Below, one piece after another: positions 57,148 to 64,000 of a stretch of 64,000 nt of DNA. Made by a program: the position numbers and the translations under genes. Position 1 is the stretch's first letter. Every line of letters starts with the position of its first letter. Where the stretch lies: contig NZ_JAGGLR010000029.1 in NCBI RefSeq assembly GCF_017874715.1, positions 117,556 to 181,555 of the forward strand. The letters run 5' to 3'. The DNA is from Streptomyces iranensis. Lineage in GTDB: Bacteria; Actinomycetota; Actinomycetes; Streptomycetales; Streptomycetaceae. The notes beneath the pieces were generated by a model, which searched no databases, had not been told where the DNA came from, and was given only the letters and a program-made list of their open reading frames with translations.

Positions 57148-58854
57148 TCAGGCCAGGCCAGGACCCCGGACGGGGATGCTGGTGAAGGTTGGCTGAGAGG
57201 GTTCCTGCGGACTGAAGAAGTCGTTCCCCTTGTCGTCCACCACGATGAACGCCGGGAAGTCCTCGACCTCGATCCTCCAGACCGCCTCCATGCCCAGCTC
57301 CTCGTACTCGAGGACCTCGACCTTCTTGATGCAGTCCTGGGCCAGCCGCGCCGCCGGGCCGCCGATCGAGCCCAGGTAGAAGCCGCCGTGTGCGGCGCAG
57401 GCGTCCGTGACCTGCTTGGAGCGGTTGCCCTTGGCCAGCATGACCTTCGAGCCGCCCGCCGCCTGGAACTGCTCGACGTACGCGTCCATCCGGCCCGCCG
57501 TCGTCGGCCCGAAGGAGCCGGAGGCGTAGCCCTCGGGGGTCTTGGCCGGGCCCGCGTAGTAGACCGGGTGGTCCTTCAGGTACTCCGGCATCTCCTCGCC
57601 CGCGTCCAGCCGTTCCTTGATCTTCGCGTGGGCGATGTCCCGGGCGACCACCAGCGTGCCGGTCAGCGAGAGCCGGGTCTTGACCGGGTGCTTGGTCAGC
57701 TCGGCCAGCACCTCGTCCATCGGCCGGTCCAGGTCGACGGCGACCGCGTCCAGGTCCGGGCCCGCGCCCTTGACCAGCTCCTCGTCCGTCGTCTCCGGCA
57801 GAAAGCGGGCCGGGTCGGTCTCCAGCTGCTCCAGGAAGACGCCCTCCGGCGTGATCTTGGCGAGCGCCTGGCGGTCGGCGGAGCACGAGACCGCGATCGC
57901 GACCGGGCAGGAGGCGCCGTGCCGCGGCAGCCGTACGACCCGCACGTCATGGCAGAAGTACTTGCCGCCGAACTGCGCGCCGATCCCGATCTTCTGCGTC
58001 AGCTCGAAGACCTTCTCCTCCAGCTCCTTGTCGCGGAAGCCGTGGCCGGTCGGGGAGCCTTCGGTGGGCAGCTCGTCGAGGTAGTGCGCGGAGGCGTACT
58101 TCGCGGTCTTCAGCGCGTACTCGGCGCTGGTGCCGCCGACCACGATCGCCAGGTGGTACGGCGGGCAGGCGGCCGTGCCCAGCGAGCGGATCTTCTGCTC
58201 CAGGAACTTCATCATCGACGCCTCGTTCAGCACCGCCTTCGTCTCCTGGTAGAGGAAGGACTTGTTGGCCGAGCCGCCGCCCTTGGCCATGAAGAGGAAC
58301 TTGTAGGCGCCGCCGTCGGTCGCGTACAGCTCGATCTGCGCGGGCAGGTTGGAGCCGGTGTTCTTCTCCTCCCACATGGTCAGCGGGGCCATCTGGGAGT
58401 ACCGCAGGTTCAGCTCGGTGTACGCGTCGTAGACACCGCGCGAGAGGGCCTCCTCGTCGCCGCCCGGCGTGAGCACGTTCTGCCCGCGCTTGCCCATGAC
58501 GATCGCCGTGCCGGTGTCCTGGCACATCGGCAGCACCCCGGCCGCCGCGATGTTGGCGTTCTTCAACAGGTCCAGCGCCACGAAGCGGTCGTTCGCGCTG
58601 GCGTCGGGGTCGTCGAGGATGCGGCGCAGCTGGGCGAGGTGGGCGGGGCGCAGATAGTGCGAGATGTCGTGCATCGCCTCGGCCGCGAGCTTGCGCAGCG
58701 CCTCCGGCTCGACCTTCAGGAAGGTGCGCCCATCGGCCTCGAAGGTGCTCACGCCCTCGGAGGTCACCAGACGGTACGGCGTGGTGTCCTCTCCCAGGGG
58801 CAGCAGGTCCGAATAGGCGAAACCAGGGTGGGCGGGGCGGGGGACGGGGGGCAT
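57148..58854 (-). CDS. Class I (iron-sulfur) fumarate hydratase
   Basis: Iron-sulfur-dependent fumarase of 568 aa, both halves (alpha and beta domains) in one chain. The alpha part has AGVLPMCQDTGTAIVMGKRG with a cluster cysteine, AACPPYHLAIVVGGTSAEYA and a third Cys near DVRVVRLPRHGASCPVAIAV. The beta part has VYYAGPAKTPEGYASGSFGP. It duplicates the reaction of the class II fumarase at 45180. ATG 58854 was chosen because GAGGA is too close to the ATG nine nt upstream. Confidence 0.95.
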   Translation of the reverse strand: MPPVPRPAHPGFAYSDLLPLGEDTTPYRLVTSEGVSTFEADGRTFLKVEPEALRKLAAEAMHDISHYLRPAHLAQLRRILDDPDASANDRFVALDLLKNANIAAAGVLPMCQDTGTAIVMGKRGQNVLTPGGDEEALSRGVYDAYTELNLRYSQMAPLTMWEEKNTGSNLPAQIELYATDGGAYKFLFMAKGGGSANKSFLYQETKAVLNEASMMKFLEQKIRSLGTAACPPYHLAIVVGGTSAEYALKTAKYASAHYLDELPTEGSPTGHGFRDKELEEKVFELTQKIGIGAQFGGKYFCHDVRVVRLPRHGASCPVAIAVSCSADRQALAKITPEGVFLEQLETDPARFLPETTDEELVKGAGPDLDAVAVDLDRPMDEVLAELTKHPVKTRLSLTGTLVVARDIAHAKIKERLDAGEEMPEYLKDHPVYYAGPAKTPEGYASGSFGPTTAGRMDAYVEQFQAAGGSKVMLAKGNRSKQVTDACAAHGGFYLGSIGGPAARLAQDCIKKVEVLEYEELGMEAVWRIEVEDFPAFIVVDDKGNDFFSPQEPSQPTFTSIPVRGPGLA

Positions 58855-59014
58855 CGCGGCCATTCCTCACTCGACAGGGCTTGGGCTGACTTCGTCGACA
58901 GCGCGTCCATAAGGGTAGAACGGGGCCGCGGGACGGGACCTGTGAGGTAAGGCTCAGTAGCAGAGGCAGGCCCCGGTAGGGGGAGGATCAGGGAGACTCC
59001 AGGGATCGTCCCCT

Positions 59015-59034
59015 AGTCGCGATCTATCGCGACT
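59015..59034. promoter_or_regulatory. AGTCGCGAT-CT-ATCGCGACT palindrome before the LiaF-like gene
   Basis: A perfect 9+9 inverted repeat with a 2-nt centre, 15 nt before GTG 59050. Its position at the promoter/leader suggests an operator. The regulator is unknown; it resembles TCGCGA-type sites seen upstream of DUF1707 genes in actinomycetes. Confidence 0.6.
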
Positions 59035-59049
59035 GGATACGCTGAGCCC

Positions 59050-59766
59050 GTGGATGAGCAGCAGCCCGTGCCCTTGACCAAATCCGCCCCCGCTCCGGCG
59101 CCCGAGGCCGCCTCGGCCCCGGCGCCCGCGCCCGCCGCGCCAGCTCCTGCCGCGCCCGCGGCCGTCGCGGAGCTCCGCGCGTCCGACGCGGACCGCGACC
59201 GGATCGCGGACATCCTGCGGGAGGCCCTCGCCGAGGGGCGGCTCCAGCCGGAGGAGCACGCCGAGCGGATCGACGCGGTGTATCGCGCCAAGACCCTCGG
59301 CGAGCTGGAGCCCCTGGTGCGCGATCTGCCCGCCGCACCCACCCGCGGCGCCGCCTCCGGTTCCGCGCGGGACGCGGAGTCGGGGTGGCCGCGCTCCCTC
59401 CCCGAGTCGGAGAACCTGGTGGCGGTCTTCGGCGGTTCGACGCGCAAGGGCCGCTGGCGGGTCAGGCGCCGTACGAATGCCCTGGCGATCTTCGGCGGGG
59501 TCGAGATCGATCTGACCGAGGCGGTCTTCGAGCAGCAGGAGATCGTCATCCATGTCGTGGCCGCCTTCGGCGGGGTGGAGATCAAGGTCCCGGAGAACGT
59601 CTCGCTGCGTGGTTCGGGCGCGGGCATCCTCGGCGGTTTCGACGTCACGACGTACGAGGCGCAGGACCCCGACGCACCGGTGATCCACGTCACCGGGTTC
59701 GCCGTCTTCGGCGGTGTGGAGGCCAAGCCCAAGCGGGGTAAGCGGCTGAAGAACCTGCGAGCGTAA
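59050..59766 (+). CDS. DUF1707 + LiaF-like cell-wall stress protein
   Basis: A 238-aa protein. An Ala/Pro-rich start (about 8-40) is followed by a DUF1707 domain (about 42-95: ELRASDADRDRIADILREAL, then GRLQPEEHAERIDAVYRAKT), a linker and a LiaF/DUF2154-like beta-helix domain (about 120-230) with repeated FGG turns (LVAVFGGS, LAIFGGVEIDL, AAFGGVEIKV, FAVFGGVE). No membrane helix, unlike LiaF proper. It may take part in the response to envelope stress. GTG 59050. Confidence 0.88.
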   Translation: MDEQQPVPLTKSAPAPAPEAASAPAPAPAAPAPAAPAAVAELRASDADRDRIADILREALAEGRLQPEEHAERIDAVYRAKTLGELEPLVRDLPAAPTRGAASGSARDAESGWPRSLPESENLVAVFGGSTRKGRWRVRRRTNALAIFGGVEIDLTEAVFEQQEIVIHVVAAFGGVEIKVPENVSLRGSGAGILGGFDVTTYEAQDPDAPVIHVTGFAVFGGVEAKPKRGKRLKNLRA

Positions 59767-59944
59767 GCCCTGAAGAAGGGGTGTGCACGGGGAAGTTCCG
59801 GGTGGGACAACGGTGTGCATAAGCGCGCGCACAGCGGGTAAGGCTTGGTGCATCGTCTCTCGTACGGCTGATGGGGGTGCTAACGGGGCCGTACACCTCG
59901 AGGCGGGCAAGGGTGACCACCGGAGCCGTCGTCAGGAGTAGACC

Positions 59945-60301
59945 GTGCTGCAACCGCATCAGCCCCTGCTGGAAGCCGCCGTGCCCCCGCAGCGCGTCCC
60001 CGCGCGGGATCAGGCCGGCCCCTGGCACTCGGAGGCGGTGTGCCGACGGGACGAGGCCGGGCTGTTCTTCGCTCCCTCCAAGGAGCCCACGGCTGCCAGG
60101 CTGTCGCGGGAGGAGGCCGCCAAGCGCGTCTGTGCGCGCTGCCCGGTCATGGTCGAGTGCCGGGAGCACGCACTGCTGCAGCCCGAGCCGTACGGAGTGT
60201 GGGGCGGGCTGACCGCGGCCGAGCGCCGGGTCGTGCTGGCCCGCCGCCGGCGCCGGGAGGCGGAGCTGCAGCGCGCGGTGCGGGTCGCCGCCGCCGGCTG
60301 A
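59945..60301 (+). CDS. wblI: WhiB-family iron-sulfur regulator (WblI-like)
   Basis: A 118-aa Wbl protein. The four cluster cysteines are EAVCRRDEAG, KRVCARCPVMVEC; the G[VI]WGG turn is EPYGVWGGLTAAERR, followed by a basic Arg-rich helix (VVLARRRRREAELQ). The spacing between first and second Cys is long, as in WhiD-type members. Wbl proteins bind sigma factor region 4 and control development or redox response. In S. coelicolor wblI lies next to glpX and fumB (from memory), the same neighbours as here; hence the symbol. GTG 59945. Confidence 0.85.
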   Translation: MLQPHQPLLEAAVPPQRVPARDQAGPWHSEAVCRRDEAGLFFAPSKEPTAARLSREEAAKRVCARCPVMVECREHALLQPEPYGVWGGLTAAERRVVLARRRRREAELQRAVRVAAAG

Positions 60302-60315
60302 ACTCTTCGGGACCT

Positions 60316-60349
60316 GGGCCGGGCACCGCCGGGAGGCGGGACCCGGCCC
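60316..60349. terminator. Terminator between wblI-like gene and glpX
   Basis: GGGCCGGG pairs with CCCGGCCC with an inner CCGCC/GGCGG pair; lies between convergent genes and ends in TTGTC. Confidence 0.7.
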
Positions 60350-60419
60350 TTGTCATGCGAGGTCTGTCATGCGGCGTCGGCTGAACGTCGCCGTCGGCTG
60401 AACGCCGCCGTCACCTCGC

Positions 60420-61451
60420 TCAGCTCGGCCGTTCGAAGTCGACCGAGGCGTAGGCGCGCAGCTTGGCCAGCCGGTGGGTGGAGTCGATCTGCCGGATCGT
60501 CCCGGACTTGGACCGCATGACCAGCGACTGGGTGGTCGCGGTCTCCGCGCGGTACCGCACCCCGCGCAGCAGATCCCCGTCGGTGATCCCGGTCGCGACG
60601 AAGAACACGTTGTCGCCGCTGACCAGGTCGTCCGTCTCCAGGACCTGGTCGAGGTCATGGCCCGCGTCGAGGGCGCGCTGCCGCTCCTCGTCGTCCTTCG
60701 GCCACAGCTTGGCCTGGATGGTGCCGCCGAGGCACTTGATCGCGCAGGCCGCGATGATGCCCTCCGGTGTACCGCCGACGCCCAGCAGCAGATCCACACC
60801 GGTGCTCTCACGCGCGGCCATGATCGCGCCGGCCACATCGCCGTCGGAGATGAACTTGATCCGGGCGCCCGCCTCCCGGATCTCCTTGACGATGCCCTCG
60901 TGACGAGGGCGGTCCAGGACCACCACGGTGACGTCCTCGGGGCTGGACTTCTTCGCCTTGGCGATCCGGCGGATGTTCACACCGGGGGGCGCGGTGATGT
61001 CGACGAACTCGGCGGCCTCGGGGCCGGTGACCAGCTTGTCCATGTAGAAGACGGCCGACGGGTCGAACATGGTGCCGCGCTCGGCGACCGCGAGGACGGA
61101 GACGGCGTTGGCCATGCCCTTCGCGGTGAGCGTGGTGCCGTCCACCGGGTCCACGGCCACGTCGCACTCCGGGCCGGTGCCGTCGCCGACGCGCTCACCG
61201 TTGAAGAGCATCGGCGCCTCGTCCTTCTCCCCCTCTCCGATGACGACGACGCCGTTCATCGAGACGGTGTGTACGAGGGAGCGCATGGCCTTGACGGCGG
61301 CGCCGTCGGCGCCGTTCTTGTCGCCGCGGCCCACCCAGCGTCCGGAGGCCATGGCACCCGCCTCGGTGACCCGGACGAGTTCCAAGGCGAGGTTGCGATC
61401 GGGAGCCTCGGGGCGGACCTCGAGCTGGGACGGGAGATGATGCTCGGTCAT
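60420..61451 (-). CDS. glpX: Class II fructose-1,6-bisphosphatase GlpX
   Basis: Gluconeogenic enzyme that hydrolyses fructose 1,6-bisphosphate. The 343-aa protein has the GlpX signature VVIGEGEKDEAPMLFNGE, then DVAVDPVDGTTLTAKGMANA with the metal-binding Asp residues, and LLGVGGTPEGIIAACAIKCL. ATG 61451 has GAAAGGTG upstream; the longer frame to 61505 is unsupported. It is divergent from the DUF4245 gene. Confidence 0.96.
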   Translation of the reverse strand: MTEHHLPSQLEVRPEAPDRNLALELVRVTEAGAMASGRWVGRGDKNGADGAAVKAMRSLVHTVSMNGVVVIGEGEKDEAPMLFNGERVGDGTGPECDVAVDPVDGTTLTAKGMANAVSVLAVAERGTMFDPSAVFYMDKLVTGPEAAEFVDITAPPGVNIRRIAKAKKSSPEDVTVVVLDRPRHEGIVKEIREAGARIKFISDGDVAGAIMAARESTGVDLLLGVGGTPEGIIAACAIKCLGGTIQAKLWPKDDEERQRALDAGHDLDQVLETDDLVSGDNVFFVATGITDGDLLRGVRYRAETATTQSLVMRSKSGTIRQIDSTHRLAKLRAYASVDFERPS

Positions 61452-61630
61452 CGGAGCGCACCTTTCTGTACGGCGACGGACCGTGAGGGCCCCTCCTCCC
61501 CGCAAGGGGGACCAGGAGGGTGAGGGTGTTCATGACTTTATCCGCTGATTGGCTAAGTGAGCAGATAGCCCCACGCATGAGCGCGGCCCTGTTGCGAGGT
61601 GCGGCGACCCGATGAGGGACGATAGGGGGC

Positions 61631-62179
61631 GTGGCAGGTATGCGTGGCAAAGAGACGGTCCGGGACATGGTGCTGTCGCTGGCGGCGATCGGCGTCGTCG
61701 CGGCGGCCATCTACCTCTTCGGTATTCCGCATGACGAGGGTCCCAAGGGCGCCGGGGTGAAGACGGTTAACTACCGCGTGGAGCTGGCCACGGCCCGCCG
61801 CGCCGCCCCGTACCCGGTGGCCGCCCCCGAGCCCGGGACCCTGCCCAAGGGCTGGCGCGCGACATCGGTGACCTACCGCCCGGCCGCCGCGGAGGACGGC
61901 GCGCTCTGGCACCTCGGCTTCCTCGACCAGAGCGAGGAGTACATTGCGGTCGAGCAGAGCGACGGCAAGCCCGTGCCGTTCGTGGAGGAGGTCACCCAGC
62001 AGGCGCGGGAGACGAAGCGGACGCAGCGGATCGACGGCAAGGACTGGGTCCGCTACGACGGCGCCAAGTACGACGCGCTGGTGCGCGAGGAGCCGGGCGT
62101 GACCACGGTGGTCACCGGGACGGCGTCTTACGGGCAGCTGACGAAGATGGCCGAGGCGCTGACCGAGAAGAAGGGCTGA
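61631..62179 (+). CDS. DUF4245 single-helix exported protein
   Basis: A 182-aa protein with an N-terminal membrane helix (about 12-32) and an extracytoplasmic DUF4245 domain: VNYRVELATARRAAPYPVAA, LPKGWRATSVTYRP and RYDGAKYDALVREEPGVTTV. Widespread in actinomycetes next to glpX; function unknown. GTG 61631; ATG 61640 is an alternative start. Confidence 0.88.
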   Translation: MAGMRGKETVRDMVLSLAAIGVVAAAIYLFGIPHDEGPKGAGVKTVNYRVELATARRAAPYPVAAPEPGTLPKGWRATSVTYRPAAAEDGALWHLGFLDQSEEYIAVEQSDGKPVPFVEEVTQQARETKRTQRIDGKDWVRYDGAKYDALVREEPGVTTVVTGTASYGQLTKMAEALTEKKG

Positions 62180-62188
62180 GCGAGACGC

Positions 62189-62227
62189 GGGCCCTTGGCC
62201 CGGACCAGCGGTCCGGGCCAAGGGCCC
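62189..62227. terminator. Terminator between DUF4245 and nitroreductase genes
   Basis: GGGCCCTTGGCCCGGAC pairs perfectly with GTCCGGGCCAAGGGCCC around CAGCG (17-bp stem). A run of GATCAAGC/GGTCGAGC-like short repeats follows to 62300. Confidence 0.88.
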
Positions 62228-62296
62228 GTGGTTGATCAAGCGTGATCAAGCGGATCAAACGTGATCGAGCGCGGTCGAGCGCGGTCGAGCAGTCGA

Positions 62297-62887
62297 TCAG
62301 ACCGTGGTGATGACGTCGCCGTAGTCCAGGCGGGGGCCACGGGGGAACCAGGCGTCCTCGCCCGGCTTGCCGATGTTGATGACCATCAGCGGGGTGTGGT
62401 CCTCGTCCAGGAACTCCTTCTGGACCCCGGCCGGGTCGAAGCCGCTCATCGGGCCTGCGGCGAGACCGGCAGCGCGGATGCCCAGGATGAAGTAACCGGC
62501 CTGCAGCGAGGCGTTGAGCGCCGCGGCCTGCTCACGGGAGGCGCGCTCGGCGAAGAAGACGTCCTTGGCCTGCGGGAAGTGCGGGAAGAGCGCGGGCAGC
62601 TCCTCGTGGAACTCGTTGTCCGCGGCGAGGATCGCGACCAGCGGGGCGGTCGAGGTCTTGGGCTGGTTGCCCTCGGCCATGTGCTGGACCAGCCGCTCAC
62701 GGGCCTCGGGCGAGCGGACCAGCACGATACGCAGCGGCGACTGGTTGAACGCGGTCGGCGCGTACTTGATCAGGTCGTAGATCGCCTGCACCTGCTCCTC
62801 GGTCACCGGCTCATCGGTGAAGGTGTTGGCAGTGCGGGCCTCGCGGAAGAGCAGGTCCTGGGCGGCGGGGTCGAGAACGAGTGCCAT
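62297..62887 (-). CDS. Nitroreductase family protein (malonic semialdehyde reductase-like)
   Basis: FMN-dependent oxidoreductase of 196 aa. It has FREARTANTFTDEPVTEEQV and IYDLIKYAPTAFNQSPLRIV at the FMN site and VINIGKPGEDAWFPRGPRLD at the end, matching the RutE/HadB-like subgroup. Physiological substrate unknown; RutE members reduce malonic semialdehyde. ATG 62887 with AGAGG upstream. Confidence 0.92.
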   Translation of the reverse strand: MALVLDPAAQDLLFREARTANTFTDEPVTEEQVQAIYDLIKYAPTAFNQSPLRIVLVRSPEARERLVQHMAEGNQPKTSTAPLVAILAADNEFHEELPALFPHFPQAKDVFFAERASREQAAALNASLQAGYFILGIRAAGLAAGPMSGFDPAGVQKEFLDEDHTPLMVINIGKPGEDAWFPRGPRLDYGDVITTV

Positions 62888-62930
62888 GGAAGAAACCTCT
62901 GCACAAGCGGGGATATCGCTGACGGGCTCC

Positions 62931-62958
62931 ACTGTACGGTGCTTAGATTAATGTTCAA
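62931..62958 (-). promoter_or_regulatory. Promoter of the nitroreductase gene
   Basis: On the minus strand TTGAAC (62953-62958) and TACAGT (62931-62936) lie 16 nt apart in the AT-rich stretch TTAGTTGAACATTAATCTAA. An imperfect inverted repeat there could be an operator for a redox regulator. Confidence 0.55.
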
Positions 62959-62969
62959 CTAAAAAGGTG

Positions 62970-63605
62970 GCGTGGAGTGGGGAAGGTGCTCTGAATCACA
63001 ATGCGCCGCACGGCGCGAGGACCGGGCGCGGCGCGGCGGTCGTGGCCGGTACGCGGCGCCATCCCTTGGGGGGCAGGGCCGCGACCGGTCGCGACCGGTC
63101 GAAAGCGGCGGCTCGAGTGCCGCCGAAGGCGGCCGATCGAGGGCCACCGGTGGGCGGCGGCCAAGGCCGACGCGGTGGCGGCCGGTCGACGCCGGTCTAC
63201 GCCGAGCGCGGCCGATCGACGGCGGCCGGTCGACGCCGAGGGGCGATCGGGCCGGGCCGTTCGGCGGCTTGCGTTGAGCGGCAGCCGGTCAGCCCTCAGC
63301 GAGGCCTGCCTTCGCCGGACGGGGCGGCCGAGTGCGGCGGCCGCTTGACGGCGGGCAAGGCCAGTGGTGGCCGGTCGATGCCGAGCGTCGGTCGAGCCGG
63401 ACCGTTCGGTGGCCTGCGATGGGCGGCGGCCGGTCAGCCCTCGGCGGGGCTTTCCGTGTCCTCGTCGGATGGTGCGGCCGAGTGCGGCGGTCGACCGTCG
63501 GCGAGCAAGGCTGGCGGCGGGCCGGTCGATGCCGAGCGCTGGTCGCGGCGGCTGGTCAGCCCTTGGCGGGGCCTGCCTTCGCCGGAGGGGGCGGCCGAGT
63601 GGGTT
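62970..63605. repeat. Non-coding, imperfect long tandem repeats
   Basis: About 640 nt with no credible gene. GCCGGTCGA(T/C)GCCGAGCG and (C/G)(C/T)CGGTCAGCCCT(C/T)(A/G)GCG-type segments return at intervals of about 120-147 nt (for example 63284, 63429 and 63551), and CGGCCGAGTGCGGCGG at about 63330 and 63478. Frames on both strands are open only because the DNA is so GC-rich; their proteins are Arg/Pro/Gly low-complexity. Confidence 0.75.
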
Positions 63606-63609
63606 GCGT

Positions 63610-64000
63610 CTTTGGAAGTGGTGTACCGGGTTCCGCCTGATCCGGGGGTTTTCCTCGGCGTCGGGGTGAGGGCCCAGATAGACAGACGGCCATCGGCTGA
63701 TCCTTCGAGAACGACGAAGATCTTGAAGGAGATCAGCACGATGACCGCACCTGACAGTGTGCCTCTGCACGCCCTGACCGAGGACAATCTCGCTTCGGCG
63801 AGTCCGGATCTGCTCCGCGCGATGATCAAAACATTCGCCGACGCCCTGATGTCCGCCGAGGCCGATGCCGTATGCGGGGCCGAGTACGGCCAGGTCAGCG
63901 AGGAGCGCGTCAACCACCGCAACGGCTACCGCCCGCGCGAGTGGGACACCCGGGCCGGCACCGTCGAACTCGCCATCCCCAAGCTCCGGCAGGGCAGCTA
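63610..64000. mobile_element. IS256-family insertion sequence, left part; boundary approximate
   Basis: The base composition and style change near 63610-63640 (GGTGTACCGGGTTCCGCC) just before the transposase gene; the terminal inverted repeat probably lies here. The right end is outside the window, so the exact left end cannot be set by matching ends. Confidence 0.6.
63741..64000 (+). CDS. IS256-type (mutator) transposase, C-terminus beyond window
   Basis: The 86 visible residues match the N-terminus of IS256-family DDE transposases: LLRAMIKTFADALMSAEADA, then CGAEYGQVSEERVNHRNGYR and PREWDTRAGTVELAIPKLR. The catalytic DDE residues lie beyond the window. ATG 63741 has AAGGAGATC upstream. Whether the element is complete cannot be told. 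Confidence 0.92.
   Translation, partial: MTAPDSVPLHALTEDNLASASPDLLRAMIKTFADALMSAEADAVCGAEYGQVSEERVNHRNGYRPREWDTRAGTVELAIPKLRQGS

Noticed and set aside
62955..63917. 320-codon open frame on the minus strand across the repeat region
   Set aside because: The product is Arg/Pro/Ala low-complexity and antisense to the transposase start; it is open because of high GC only.

Overview
The window looks like a chromosomal segment of a Streptomyces or a close relative. GC is very high, strongly so at third codon positions. GTG starts are common and neighbouring genes often overlap by 4 nt (ATGA/GTGA). Characteristic families are present: a WhiB-like protein, SpoIIE-type phosphatase, HTH/DUF397/DUF6879 sets, GH18 chitinases with DasR-type boxes, and OxyR-AhpCD. 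From memory, the order oxyR-ahpC-ahpD ... fumC ... fumarase I - wblI - glpX - DUF4245 - nitroreductase resembles the S. coelicolor SCO503x-SCO504x neighbourhood; this was not checked by a search. No tRNA, rRNA or CRISPR array was seen.

Layout. 1-2929: two tandem secreted GH18 chitinases (the first cut off by the window edge), each with a TGGTCCAGACCA promoter box. 3211-12933: a Tad/Flp pilus locus with CpaB, a TadZ-TadE fusion, TadE, CpaF, TadB, TadC, Flp pilin, TadG, a lipoprotein and an OmpA-like protein. The likely prepilin peptidase lies about 3 kb further on, at 15781. 13307-22107: permease, cold-shock protein, DUF192, prepilin peptidase, cis-prenyltransferase, PIN-PhoH protein, secreted SLT-like protein, AI-2E-type permease. 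22207-24416: ahpD-ahpC divergent from oxyR. 24494-28106: PadR-controlled ABC exporter. 28194-29446: SPFH protein and a small RHH-like protein. 29664-31898: class A PBP.

31895-35815 is an apparent insertion: three overlapping genes of visibly lower GC, bracketed by a 47-nt repeat that is itself a terminator hairpin. 35840-40813: an aroE-like gene, dehydroshikimate dehydratase and an Nramp-fold transporter, divergent from a TetR gene. 40862-46598: SpoIIE-type phosphatase, methyltransferase, DUF402 protein, class II fumarase. 46677-51225: a proline-rich anchor plus a fused polysaccharide deacetylase/GT2 synthase, divergent from a third GH18-like gene. 51341-56925: an accessory regulatory region with two HTH-DUF5753 modules, DUF397, DUF6879, several small unknown proteins and a methyltransferase. 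57148-62887: class I fumarase, LiaF-like protein, WblI-like protein, GlpX, DUF4245 and a nitroreductase. 62943-64000: repeat-rich non-coding DNA leading into an IS256-type transposase cut by the window end.

Cell-surface functions recur: chitinases, pilus, PBP, SLT protein, a polysaccharide synthase/deacetylase and the peptidoglycan-related insertion. The most unusual items are the TadZ-TadE fusion with an internal prepilin-peptidase site, the terminator-bracketed insertion, the Nramp-fold protein without metal-site residues in a dehydroshikimate operon, and the 51-57 kb regulatory region.
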